From Prostheceraeus crozeri (taxonomy: Eukaryota; Platyhelminthes; Polycladida; Euryleptidae): a DNA stretch of 64,000 bases. The position numbers were made by a program, and so were the translations under genes. The DNA lies in the NCBI GenBank assembly GCA_907163375.1, contig CAJQUW010003440.1, positions 62,001-126,000 of the forward strand, given 5' to 3'. Below the pieces are notes generated by a model, which did not search any database, was not told where the DNA came from, and worked only from the letters and a program-made list of their open reading frames with translations. Positions 31,536 to 40,025 of the stretch are shown piece by piece. Each line of letters opens with the position of its first letter. The first letter of the stretch is position 1.

Positions 31536-31991
31536 TTAGAAGTTATAGCAGCGTCGTCGTTTAGCGCCTGATGAATGATTAGAGCCTCTACGACGTTTGC
31601 GTGAATGCCTTTTGACTGAAGATCGCACCTTACCAGCTCCGCGATGTTTCCTCCTTCCTTTATTCATTCGTTTAGGTGATTTCTTTCCTTGAGTAACACC
31701 AGCAATGGTCTGCTTCAATGTTTTTAAACCGCGTTCCTTCCCACGATTCAACAAACTGCTCTTAAAACTTCTACCTCTGGAAAGATCACTAGCAACATCA
31801 CCAGCAAAGCCAACGGCATTACTTAAAACATTTCGTTTTAAAGATCTACCGACATTGGATATGAGAGGTGCTACAACAGATTTCAGTGCACCAAGTATGC
31901 TACCTCCACGTTGGCGGCGAGCGCCGATGTAAATTTGTCCTCCACCACTTACGTAGGAGGGTCGTGAATAAAATGAGGCAGTTGGATTCAT
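31536..31991 (-). CDS. Basic core/minor virion protein (pVI/pX-like)
   Basis: 151 residues, strongly basic at the C-terminus (K/R-rich stretches, RKRRR). The N-terminal part has a GGSILGALKSVV amphipathic segment, like adenovirus-type core/cement proteins found beside Polinton capsid genes. It probably condenses DNA or lines the capsid and is a likely protease substrate. The octamer-like motif (32022-32029) lies 31 nt upstream of the ATG. It forms a tight cluster with the capsid and protease genes. Confidence 0.7.
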   Translation of the reverse strand: MNPTASFYSRPSYVSGGGQIYIGARRQRGGSILGALKSVVAPLISNVGRSLKRNVLSNAVGFAGDVASDLSRGRSFKSSLLNRGKERGLKTLKQTIAGVTQGKKSPKRMNKGRRKHRGAGKVRSSVKRHSRKRRRGSNHSSGAKRRRCYNF

Positions 31992-32021
31992 AGCTCAAAC
32001 CCTAAACATTGTTAGTTACAA

Positions 32022-32029
32022 CTTTGCAT
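32022..32029 (-). promoter_or_regulatory. Octamer-like ATGCAAAG motif
   Basis: Complement of CTTTGCAT, 31 nt upstream of the core-protein start, in the same position relative to the start as at four other late-type genes. Confidence 0.35.
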
Positions 32030-32032
32030 GAA

Positions 32033-33121
32033 TCACTGTCGATCACTTAGATGAAAGATGTCGGCACGACGCATCCAAGAGTTCATACTTGAAGGATAAC
32101 CAGTCCATTTAACAAGACACCATTCTCCACCTTGCCGTTTTTTACATCGAATGATTTTCTCTACCAAATATGTTTCACTTTCAGTGACTACCTCAATCTC
32201 ATCGCGGTCAAAGCTACCCTCAATTTCTTCATTATCGTAATCTTTCAACTTGTAGGTGGTCGGAGAGTCTTTTTGATTAATCCTTGATACTGTAAATACC
32301 TCCTCTGTCCAATTCGGAAGGTACCCTTTAGCAAAAACACTTTTCACTTTTGAGATACGAACTTTATCGCCAATTTTCACATCACTTTTCACATGAGTGC
32401 GTTTACGTTAGAATGATTCGCGCACTTTATCTACATTGTCAGCATTTACATCTACTGGTCTGAGTCCAATAGAACGATGGATAGAGTGATTGTAGGCATG
32501 GAGTGTATCTTGTAGAACCTTTGTCCAATTTTGTGTCAAGTTGGCAGTAAAATGTCGCCACAAGCGATTTTTTAATGTGCGATTAAAACGTTCAACGAGT
32601 GCAGCTTTATAAGCACTCTTTACACTAAACAACTCAATGTCATGCCTCTCAAATAATCTTGTCACATGCTGATTTTCAAACTCTTTTCCTTGATCACTCT
32701 GAATTCTTTTTGGAATCCGACCTTCTCGAAAAATTGTTTGGAATGCTTTTGCTACTCCTTTCCCTTCTTTAGTTTTTAAAGGTTGAGCCCACGCATAACG
32801 CGAGAAAATATCAATGACGGTTAAAATAAAATTATTGTCCGAGTTATGTTTTGAAATGGAGGCGACATCGCACAAATCTGCTTGCCACTGTTCATCGATG
32901 TCATGAACAATATAATGGCGGGTGCGGTACTTCTTTTTCGCTTGTTTGTGGAGTGTATAGGTAGCCTGACCCTTTAACCATCGTTTCACTTGTGATTGTG
33001 GAAGACCACTCGCTTTTGATAATTTCTTGATAGATGCAAATCCTGCCGGATGTTTTACATCATAATAGATTGACTTCAAACGTTCAGTCGATGACGACTG
33101 ACTCTTTTTCCTCCTTCTCAT
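32033..33121 (-). pseudogene. RVE integrase plus chromodomain, one in-frame stop
   Basis: Retroviral-type integrase that would insert the element. The first part (33121-32408) has an HTH-like N-terminus, then the DDE triad: Asp82 in QWQADLCDV, Asp143 in IQSDQGKEF, Glu177 in ALVERFNRTLKN. A TAA (32408-32410) follows. The same frame then continues (to 32033) with an SH3-like segment (IGDKVRI) and a C-terminal chromodomain (GGEWCLVKWTGYPSSMNSW). No frame change occurs at the stop. Chromodomains may guide insertion to particular chromatin. The truncated product would keep the catalytic core but lose the C-terminal and chromodomain. Confidence 0.88.
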
Positions 33122-33190
33122 CTTTTTGTTTTCTTACCTTTCTACATTTACAACAACTACAGCATTTAGCTTTAGCACATCTGCTTCATA

Positions 33191-33883
33191 TTAATAGTCT
33201 GAGAACATGTATTTCCTAGGAGGAGCTGTTTTACGTTTTCCTTTTACTAGTTTTAGTGGTGATGTAGATCTACGTCGAGTTCTTCCTCTTGTTTGCTTAG
33301 TGAGTGTGGGAGGGGATGTAGCAGGTGACGACTTAAACCAATTTGTTGTCATTTTCATCGTCTGAAGCATAGGAGCAGTAGCCACTGTTCAATCAAGTTC
33401 TTTCAATGTCTCATTATTCAAAGCAAATTTTGGTACATTATGCTTTTTCAATAGTTTAAGAAAGTATGACCAACCAGGTGGAACATAGCCCTGACGGCGC
33501 TTTCTACGTGTCGCATACTGAATCAAGTCTTCATAACGTGAAGCATCAATCACTTTATTTTCATCTGTAATGATTTCTCCTCTATCATTTACATTGAGAT
33601 GGGGTTCAATACTATTGAAAAGAGATATGGCATGTGCGCGAGATGCTAAAGGTGTAGCAGTCGATACAGAGTCACGCATCTTATTCTTCAAGTTTTTTAA
33701 TTGCTCAACAGTTTCCGATTGTAATAATACAGCACGATGTGGATCTTTGATGTGAACATTTTGCTGATAATCTATTTCTTTCCTATACATTTGATTTGCA
33801 AGAGGTTGCTTTACTTGCTGCATGGCAGTCAATTGTACATATTCATCCTGAGGAATAACAATCATGCGAGAATAAGAACTCAT
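33191..33883 (-). pseudogene. Conserved hypothetical virion-cluster protein, one in-frame stop
   Basis: 164 codons from 33883 to a TGA (33389-33391), then 66 further codons in the same frame ending with a basic, Pro-rich tail (PPRKYMFSDY). The first part is largely helical, with a P-P-G-W motif (GYVPPGWSYF). It occupies the place where Polintons often have a hypothetical protein between ATPase and integrase; the 294-residue protein of Polinton 2 may be the equivalent. The function is unknown. The tail's composition argues that the region after the TGA was once coding. Confidence 0.55.
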
Positions 33884-33928
33884 AGTTTGTAGATAATCAT
33901 GGGAGTTTTCAAAATATCACTTCCAAAT

Positions 33929-34486
33929 CTAAATTCTTCCGGACACTTGCGTAAAGTCAATGAATAAGTAACCGTATGGTTTTTCAGTAGCTGCTTGAAA
34001 AATTTCAATTAAGGCTTTTGATCCTCTGGGTGCAACTTGTCGCGCTAAAATTTCAAATTGACTTTTATCTCGCGGATTCTTGAAAATAGCATAATAGTGT
34101 GTATTCAGGTTTCGTGTACGAGCTTCTTTTCCATCAGGAAACAAATTTTGTGTGATAAAACACCTTTTATGATGTGCTGCACGAGTGAACATATCTGTAA
34201 CATCTTTTGAATTCTTACTTTCTTTTAATAAATCATCCAATACAACAACATCATTAGACTGAAGTTTATCCACTGGAATAATTCCTTCATGTCGAATAAA
34301 GTTGCGACTTTGCAATTCCTGAAACAACGACGGTTGATAAATACCATAACACCAAATCACTCGATTGATAGGTTCCTTAAACAACTCCCTTCTTTTATCC
34401 AATAAATTCAGCGTGAAAATAGTTTTACCTGCATGAGATGGACCTGATACAGTCAGAACTTTATCACATTGAAGTCTGAAATCCAT
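33929..34486 (-). CDS. Packaging ATPase (A32/FtsK-type)
   Basis: 185 residues from the ATG at 34486 (open to 34534). Walker A is GPSHAGKT and Walker B is VVVLDDLL. An ITQNLF segment follows in the place of the sensor/arginine-finger region. This family pumps genomic DNA into preformed capsids. ATGCAAAT (34508-34515) lies 22 nt upstream of the chosen ATG. That favours the shorter start over the one at 34534, which would overlap the next gene. Confidence 0.88.
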   Translation of the reverse strand: MDFRLQCDKVLTVSGPSHAGKTIFTLNLLDKRRELFKEPINRVIWCYGIYQPSLFQELQSRNFIRHEGIIPVDKLQSNDVVVLDDLLKESKNSKDVTDMFTRAAHHKRCFITQNLFPDGKEARTRNLNTHYYAIFKNPRDKSQFEILARQVAPRGSKALIEIFQAATEKPYGYLFIDFTQVSGRI

Positions 34487-34507
34487 TTTATTACTTTGAG
34501 ATTCAAC

Positions 34508-34515
34508 ATTTGCAT
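34508..34515 (-). promoter_or_regulatory. Octamer ATGCAAAT motif
   Basis: Perfect POU-type octamer on the minus strand, 22 nt upstream of the ATPase ATG. Confidence 0.35.
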
Positions 34516-34517
34516 AA

Positions 34518-34874
34518 TTAACGCTTAGAGCCAAAGATATTTCCCAATAGGTTGCCCACGGCAGGAGCTATCATTGGAAGTATTGCTGAAAGGAAACCGC
34601 CCTTTTGTGTTAGAGTTTTCCTCTTTCTTTGAAGGGTGACTTTAGGACTGGAGATGAAACGCAATTTCGTAGCATATCGCTTAAGTAACTTTCGTTGTTT
34701 TGGTGCTAATTTCTTCGTCCTCAACTTTCTCACATGAGAAATAATTTCATGAATGAATTTATAGTTGGCATGTCGTATAGCATTGTATCGCTGATTTGCT
34801 TTCATTCGTCGGAGAGCTTGAATGGCTGAAGAAAACTTTTGACTTTTACGTTTCGCCATTTTACGTTTCGCCAT
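34518..34874 (-). CDS. Basic protein with hydrophobic C-terminus (core pX-like)
   Basis: 118 residues. The first 90 residues are very basic; the C-terminal part is a Gly-rich hydrophobic segment (GGFLSAILPMIAPAVG) ending in basic residues. This architecture is typical of adenovirus-like core peptides encoded by Polintons. Alternative ATGs at 34874 and 34859 lie in a repeated MAKRK sequence. ATGCAAAT (34913-34920) is 39 nt upstream. Confidence 0.65.
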   Translation of the reverse strand: MAKRKMAKRKSQKFSSAIQALRRMKANQRYNAIRHANYKFIHEIISHVRKLRTKKLAPKQRKLLKRYATKLRFISSPKVTLQRKRKTLTQKGGFLSAILPMIAPAVGNLLGNIFGSKR

Positions 34875-34912
34875 TTTCCGTGTTAGTCTTTGCTAAAACC
34901 TATCTTTACCAC

Positions 34913-34920
34913 ATTTGCAT
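34913..34920 (-). promoter_or_regulatory. Octamer ATGCAAAT motif
   Basis: Perfect octamer on the minus strand upstream of the core pX-like gene. Confidence 0.35.
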
Positions 34921-34925
34921 AGGTA

Positions 34926-35243
34926 CTAACTATTGCGACATAAGTGACACTCGAAATGAGCAATGTCACAGTGGTTACATTTGCAAAGTTGAATGCAATT
35001 ACGTATGAAACAGCGTTGACAAAAAGCATGCTTACATCTCTTGAAGATGCGCTTTCCATCCTTTCGCTTACATACATCACAACACATAGTTTCACCGTTA
35101 CTGATGTCTATAGCAAGTCTTTTTGAAGATATGAATTTGCTAGCCTTTTCTAAATAATAGACACATGTACAGAAGGAATATACTTCGAGAGTGAGCAGAC
35201 ATAGCTCGAAAACCAGTTGTGCTACAATCAAGTGCCACTGCAT
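34926..35243 (-). CDS. Membrane-anchored RING-type zinc finger protein
   Basis: About 105 residues (ATG at 35243; the frame is open from 35249). A hydrophobic N-terminal segment (LIVAQLVFELCLLTL) could anchor it in membrane. The C-terminal half has RING-type spacing: C-x2-C, then C-x-H-x2-C-x2-C, then C-x2-C, ending in further Cys/His. RING proteins are usually E3 ubiquitin ligases, and viruses use them against host factors; that role is inference. It is followed downstream by the core pX-like gene. Confidence 0.6.
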   Translation of the reverse strand: MQWHLIVAQLVFELCLLTLEVYSFCTCVYYLEKASKFISSKRLAIDISNGETMCCDVCKRKDGKRIFKRCKHAFCQRCFIRNCIQLCKCNHCDIAHFECHLCRNS

Positions 35244-35245
35244 TT

Positions 35246-35656
35246 TCAACTTTTCTTTATGGAAAGTTGAATGTGAATATCTGAAATCGCTTCAATCACT
35301 AGACTGCTACCATGATGGTTAAATGCGTTAAGACGTTCAGCAATTTTTATCATATGTCTTTTAAAAAATTCTTCGGGGTGATCTACCACTTCCATTGAAT
35401 AAGAAGCAAAATGGAAAGAGCGACTTTCCACCTCTTCCTTTCCAAAATGACTAAACTTAATTTTCGCAACTAATCGCGCCATGACAATGCTATCAGAGAA
35501 TGTATTCATTAACTCTAGAAATAGAGTGCTAGCATCATCGACCACTGCTTCGATGTCGGTCTCATCTTTATGAAAATTCATCACATAATCTTGAACAGCT
35601 CCTTTTAAACTTTGCCTATGAAAATGTAATGTTCCGCAGTCGTTTGAGAAAGACAT
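35246..35656 (-). CDS. Stand-alone copy of the polB N-terminal domain (?)
   Basis: About 136 residues (ATG at 35656 or 35662). The pattern E-x-R-x-F-H-F, then EVVD, FN-x-x-GSSLV-x-EAI and alternating hydrophobic strands parallels residues ~115-215 of the Polinton 1 polymerase, where FHVPSSSATEVVD, FNQRDSALIFDAV and ISLL occur in the same order. I infer a paralogue of that non-catalytic N-terminal domain. It has no known function; a role in replication or as a decoy or partner of the polymerase is possible. It overlaps the RING gene slightly. Confidence 0.45.
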   Translation of the reverse strand: MSFSNDCGTLHFHRQSLKGAVQDYVMNFHKDETDIEAVVDDASTLFLELMNTFSDSIVMARLVAKIKFSHFGKEEVESRSFHFASYSMEVVDHPEEFFKRHMIKIAERLNAFNHHGSSLVIEAISDIHIQLSIKKS

Positions 35657-35740
35657 GATCACCCTTTATCTAACCCATCCAGTGCATGAAAACAACTCTT
35701 CTCATAGTAACATTTATTGAATAACGGTAACAAGCATGCA

Positions 35741-36289
35741 TTATAAATCAATGGTTTGAAAGAGATAAAATAGATACAGCTGGTAACTATCATACAGCGA
35801 GCAATGATAACCATACAGGACTTTGGCAGTGCTGAGGTAAGGAGGAAAGAAGCATTGGTTATGAACGTAGCTACTACAACGAACAGACAAAATAGGAACA
35901 CACAAATCCTTAAAACGTTTCGTGACTTCATGATAATGTTGATTCACTCTACTATCCCTAGGTGGGAGCAAAATATCATCAATGATTAAATTAGGAAATA
36001 CTTTCCTCTCCTTACCAGGATTATTACAAAAGATGCGTATAACATTGAAAGCAGCTAACCATCGTTTAAAGTCAATAAGAAGAGCACTCTCACAAGAAAA
36101 GCCATAGTCTTGCAAATATTTCAGATTAAGTCCATGAATGTGTTTTCTCGCCCATTGATCAACATTGGGATTGCAGTTGGCACGTTGATGATAGACACTG
36201 ACAATCTGATATGTCCAATTGTTCATAGCAATAGCACTGAGCTCCTGTACAGGTTCACCCTCACAATCCATAAAAATGATGATAGAAGC
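35741..36289 (-). CDS. DEDDh-type exonuclease-like protein
   Basis: The 176-residue frame begins at an ATG (36271), but a good acceptor (TTCCGTTTTAG) lies at 36290 and the frame remains open up to it, adding IIIF before MDCEGEPVQEL. That gives a typical first beta strand with the D-x-E of an RNase H-fold exonuclease. A D-rich strand (LIIDD) and a C-terminal HCSLYD (H-x4-D, the DEDDh Exo III pattern) follow. The upstream exon, possibly ATG-only as in the neighbouring gene, was not located with certainty. The hydrophobic C-terminal end is odd. It probably trims nucleic acid 3' ends. Confidence 0.5.
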   Translation of the reverse strand, partial: ASIIIFMDCEGEPVQELSAIAMNNWTYQIVSVYHQRANCNPNVDQWARKHIHGLNLKYLQDYGFSCESALLIDFKRWLAAFNVIRIFCNNPGKERKVFPNLIIDDILLPPRDSRVNQHYHEVTKRFKDLCVPILSVRCSSYVHNQCFFPPYLSTAKVLYGYHCSLYDSYQLYLFYLFQTIDL

Positions 36290-36323
36290 CTAAAACGGAA
36301 ATTTACACATCTAAGGAAACGTT

Positions 36324-36572
36324 CTATAACATATTACAAAATGAAGAATTACATCGATGCTTTTCACGACAAAATACACAAATGATATGATGGCAACGAA
36401 GAAGTAAAATGTATCTAATAAGACCACGTCTACGACACTCAAAGCACATAAGCGAATTGTCATAGGGTAGAGTTAGGAAAGGACTAGTAATTCTCCTTCT
36501 TTGATTTGCGTTTTGATGTAGCATTCTTCTCCGACTTGCGCTTCGTACCACTGCTGTTAAGGATTTGATCAA
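36324..36572 (-). CDS. Small RING-like Cys/His protein
   Basis: 82-codon frame. The C-terminal half has C43-x2-C46, C60-x-H62-x2-C65-x2-C68, C74 and C79, again a compact RING-like arrangement similar to the protein at 34926. The N-terminal half overlaps the end of the next gene in another frame, so the true start may be the ATG at codon 42 or a spliced one. Function unknown. Confidence 0.4.
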   Translation of the reverse strand: MIKSLTAVVRSASRRRMLHQNANQRRRITSPFLTLPYDNSLMCFECRRRGLIRYILLLRCHHIICVFCREKHRCNSSFCNML

Positions 36573-37253
36573 TTATGTCGTCCACGTTGGGTGGTTTTGG
36601 AATATATAGGATGGATTCCATATGCATGGAGAGAGAGGCTATTTTATTATCCTTATGCCGACCATAATATAGCCCATTCACTTTGAAAAGGATATCCCAA
36701 GTACCTTCTCCGAGCTCGTCGCATGTGATGGGTGTTGAATGATCTCCCTCCTTCTTATAGTAAGCGCACCAATGTGATACCGGTAGGCAAATGTGATTAC
36801 CATCCCAAATCTTTCTATAGGGAGTATCCTTGTCATCTCTCGCCTTCCACTCTTGAGCAAGAGGAGTAGGAATGTCCATATTTAATGTCACGTACTCCTC
36901 AATAATATCAAGTTGGTGGCGAATGTACGGACTCACGGGGATCAGTATGTAGTCCCCATACTGATTGTGCATTATCTTGACATCCGTGGAAGGGAGCATT
37001 CCCGTTTGGAGTACTACGCCATGATCGTCATAACGCAAGACTTGTTTAAATTTACGCTGTAGCGGTGTAGGATTATGTACCTTGGTTGTTTCTTCCACTG
37101 GCCTCAGTTGTAGATGATCTGATCGTAGCGAACCTTGTAACGTTTGACCACCATTTTGTCCTACTAGTGCAGCAGATGGAGTAGATGCCTGAAAATGGAA
37201 AAGATTGTATTAGGTTTACGTTCAAGGGAGGGAGGAAAGTAGCGACTTACCAT
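36484..37253 (-). CDS. Right-end hypothetical protein, intron directly after ATG
   Basis: 235 residues from exons 37253-37251 (the ATG) and 37188-36484. The intron (37250-37189, 62 nt) has a GTAAGT donor and a CATTTTCAG acceptor; exon 2 opens with GCA, as in polB. I do not recognise the protein. It has a mixed alpha/beta middle and a Lys/Ser/Arg-rich nuclear-signal-like tail (SKRKSKKENY). A strong TATA box lies about 110 bp upstream on this strand. Confidence 0.6.
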
Positions 37254-37360
37254 TTTAGTTGGATAATAGAGCAGGGAACTAGAGAGAGAGAGAGAGAAAA
37301 TGTGCGTCCGTCACTCGTGCGATTCAACGATGGAATGATTCTCACTGTGGAAGGCTCGCT

Positions 37361-37369
37361 ATTTATATA
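37361..37369 (-). promoter_or_regulatory. TATA box of the right-end gene
   Basis: The minus strand reads TATATAAAT, followed about 25 nt later by a CCACAGTGAG initiator-like sequence and the ATG at 37253. Confidence 0.55.
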
Positions 37370-37373
37370 GAAA

Positions 37374-37759
37374 TGCCTGATTCTCATTGGATGATGATCC
37401 TCATTGGACAATAACATCAAGCTGATTCCAGATCTGGCCTCCATTTACCAATCCGAGCCTTCATTCGCCCGCTGGAGCTGTTTCTTGGGAAATTCTAACT
37501 CTGTCGTTTTTCGTCAATCTCCCAAAATCTTAATTCGTCAATCTCCCAAAATCTTAAATGGCGTCTCACATCTAAACGAAGACAGATAGGAACAAGCCGA
37601 TTCTTTCAATGAATTTGTCTCACTCTTAGCTTTCAAACCAGCTATGGCACGACTTTCTACGATCTCTAGAACCAAAGTTGGAAGATCGGTGCCGGGGGGG
37701 GGGGGGCGTCAGCGAAACTTTTTCTCTCCGATTGATTTGAAACTCACCATACCGATGCA
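37374..37759. other. Noncoding right subterminal region
   Basis: Contains a duplicated CGTCAATCTCCCAAAATCTTAA block (about 37511-37556), a G-tract at 37694-37707 and diverged pieces of the left subterminal repeat in inverted orientation. Confidence 0.6.
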
Positions 37760-38050
37760 AACCGATGCCATACCCATACAAAGCCACTCTGACACTTAGG
37801 ATTTTTTCAGGTGAGCTACGACAGTCCACCCTCCCAACCTGGCCGGCACACCACGCCAACCTGGCCGGCACACCACGCCAACCTAGACACCACATCACTG
37901 CGCGCTATACGACGGTCGGCCAGAGGGGGGGGACGTCAGACCCGAAGCACCACGGCGGCCGACCACGACACTCTGCCGGTCCAGAGGGGGGGGGACGTCA
38001 GCGACGGCAGCCATCTTGCGCTATCCAGAAGTGGAGTTTTACTTACTACT
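37760..38050 (-). repeat. Polinton 1 right terminal inverted repeat
   Basis: Complement of the left terminal repeat, ending GTTTTACTTACTACT at 38050, followed by the duplication atcgtg. Confidence 0.85.
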
Positions 38051-39341
38051 ATCGTGTCTGTTCCAAGTCATTCAAAATACAACTGAGTTCTTCAATATAC
38101 CCAAAATTCTTATCCCAGACCAAAAGGGGTCCCACTTCCAGGGTCAGATATCGTAGAAATGATCAGTTTTATCGAGGAAATTTCGATTGACACAATCGAG
38201 ACAATAGAAATAATCGGAATAACCTCTATACTCGAAACAATCGAAATAATAACGTAAACAGCAGTTATGATGCTCACGAAAATGAAGAAGCAAATGATCT
38301 TTTTATAATAAGTAGTGTCTCTGTTTTTAACTTGTCATCAGCTGTCTTAGACGATGATTCCAAATTTTTACTCTCGAAGGGCGCCAAATTTTCGCCAACT
38401 CCAGATAAAAAAATTTAAAAAAATGGAAAGTGAGGTAGCCGAAATTAGTAGGAATCTTCGCTTAAGTGACTATTGTAAAGATGATTTAAATGAAGTCGGT
38501 AGAGATATTAAGCGCAAAAAGTGTAATTTTCTTCCATCTAAAGGAGCTAACGGTCAACTAGACACAATAATTGATATGGTTACTGACAAGACTAAGCATG
38601 TTAGTATCAGTGAGAATTTACGTCATAATAATCTTCCCAAAGATGAAAATAGTTGTATAAAATAGCTAAAAAGTAGCACTTCCTTACACATTACGAAAGC
38701 AGACAAAAGATAGCAATAGTTCTGCTTGATTATCGACTCTATAGGAACAGGATGATGGAAGAACATCTGTCTGACACGGAAGCGTACTCAGTCATCGATA
38801 AATACAATGCTGGTGTTACATTAAAGAAAATTAAGGAATTGATAAAGAAATACACTAATTCCTGCAGTTTCGCCAAGAATGGAAAAGAATTTCTCACTAA
38901 TTCAATTGCCAAATGCCATACATATGCGGGTTACCCAAAGTGCACAAGCATCAGAGCTATTTTGAAAACGCATCAGTTGATAAATTCAAGTGTGCTGAAG
39001 TGAAGGCTCCATCAGACCTCAAATTTCGTCCTTTAGTTTCATGTACTTTTCTCCTACTAGTCACCTAAGTGCCTTTGTTGACGAGATCCTGAAGCCTTTG
39101 ATTTCGTTGCTGCCAAGTTATTGTAGAGACACGTATCACTTTTTGTAAAAATTGCCTCGTGTGTGTATCTGATTTCCACATTGATGATATGATTTTAGTA
39201 ACGCTGGATGTCGTTTCATTATATACGAAAATTTCTCTATCTCTCGGCCTAGACGCCGTAAATTTTTGGCTTGCAGAGAAAAAGTTCTTGGGTTCACGGA
39301 ATATTTTCAAATGACTTTATAATTGCGGCTGTCCGGTTTGT
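38051..39341 (+). pseudogene. Penelope-like element, 5' part up to mid-RT
   Basis: Plus-strand frames show an N/R-rich start, LLSKGAKFSPTP (~38370), a basic helix, TKADK (~38690) and, near 39190, the RT block LVTLDVVSLYTK. Several stops and shifts are present. The sequence breaks off at 39341 in the RT domain and resumes at 60392 with NNHFAFEDNIYLQ and GTAMG, so one PLE copy has been split by the long-TIR element. Confidence 0.8.
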
Positions 39342-39347
39342 ACATGT

Positions 39348-39830
39348 CGTTGAAGTTAGCACCAACTTTTTGAATAGGGTTTGTGCAGAATAGAAAACCT
39401 CATGTACAGGTACGATTAATGACGCAGAGTTTGTACAGACAAACATTTTTCCAAAATTCGAACTCTTTCACCTTCAAAATTCAACTTTAAATTCGAAAAA
39501 TTGGTGCAAGTATTGGTGCTATCTAGTTAGTGAGTTTGTACAGCACTCCGATGGAAAAATGTACATACAAGCACAAAAAACTGAGTTTGTACAGCAACTT
39601 CCAGCACTTTCCCTACACGAACAACCGGTAAAAACCGCCAAAAAGCGATTTTTTCAAAAAATGACAAATTTTCCAGAAATGAACTTGGTGCTACATGGAA
39701 AATGAGTTTGTGCAGTGCTCTAACCGGTGGAATAGTGTTCTACTAATCAAGTCTGAGTTTGAACACACACTTCTCCGACACTCCATCACTCCTACGACCG
39801 CTAAATACCGGTTATTATACAGTAACTACA
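39348..39830 (+). repeat. Left TIR of the long-TIR element
   Basis: Complement of 59903-60385. Repeated CTGAGTTTGTACAGCA-like units occur about every 60-100 bp. Confidence 0.85.
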
Positions 39831-40025
39831 AGAATATTGCCCATTTATGAACATAGAATGATAGGTTTCTCTAAATTGACCGTCAAAGTAAGTGAATTCA
39901 AGGTCTCTTTTACCTCGTGTTTTGGGTAATTGCGACATGTTCTGGGGGTTATTGCGACTAAGTGCGTTTTCATATAGTGTTGCGAATTAAATGCCAATGA
40001 TAGTTTGGGAATGTAATATGAAATG

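Larger units (their letters stand above)
15100..38050. mobile_element. Polinton 1 (Maverick), complete element
   Basis: The left end begins AGTAGTAAGTAAAAC at 15100 and the right end is its complement finishing at 38050. Both are flanked by the 6-bp duplication atcgtg (15094-15099, 38051-38056). AG..CT ends and 6-bp duplications are standard for Polintons. The interior (22,951 bp) encodes DNA polymerase B, integrase, packaging ATPase, adenain-like protease, a double-jelly-roll-type capsid protein and minor capsid and core proteins. Most genes are open; four premature in-frame stops and no obvious frameshifts were seen. Extra genes at both ends are unusual. Confidence 0.93.

Noticed and set aside
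34796..35095. Several plus and minus frames around the core and RING genes
   Set aside because: Shadows of the RING and core pX-like genes in other frames.
15094..38056. Polinton 1 as the 3' continuation of a single PLE interrupted by it
   Set aside because: The flanking PLE pieces point away from each other and both contain the same N-terminal motif, so they cannot be two halves of one copy.
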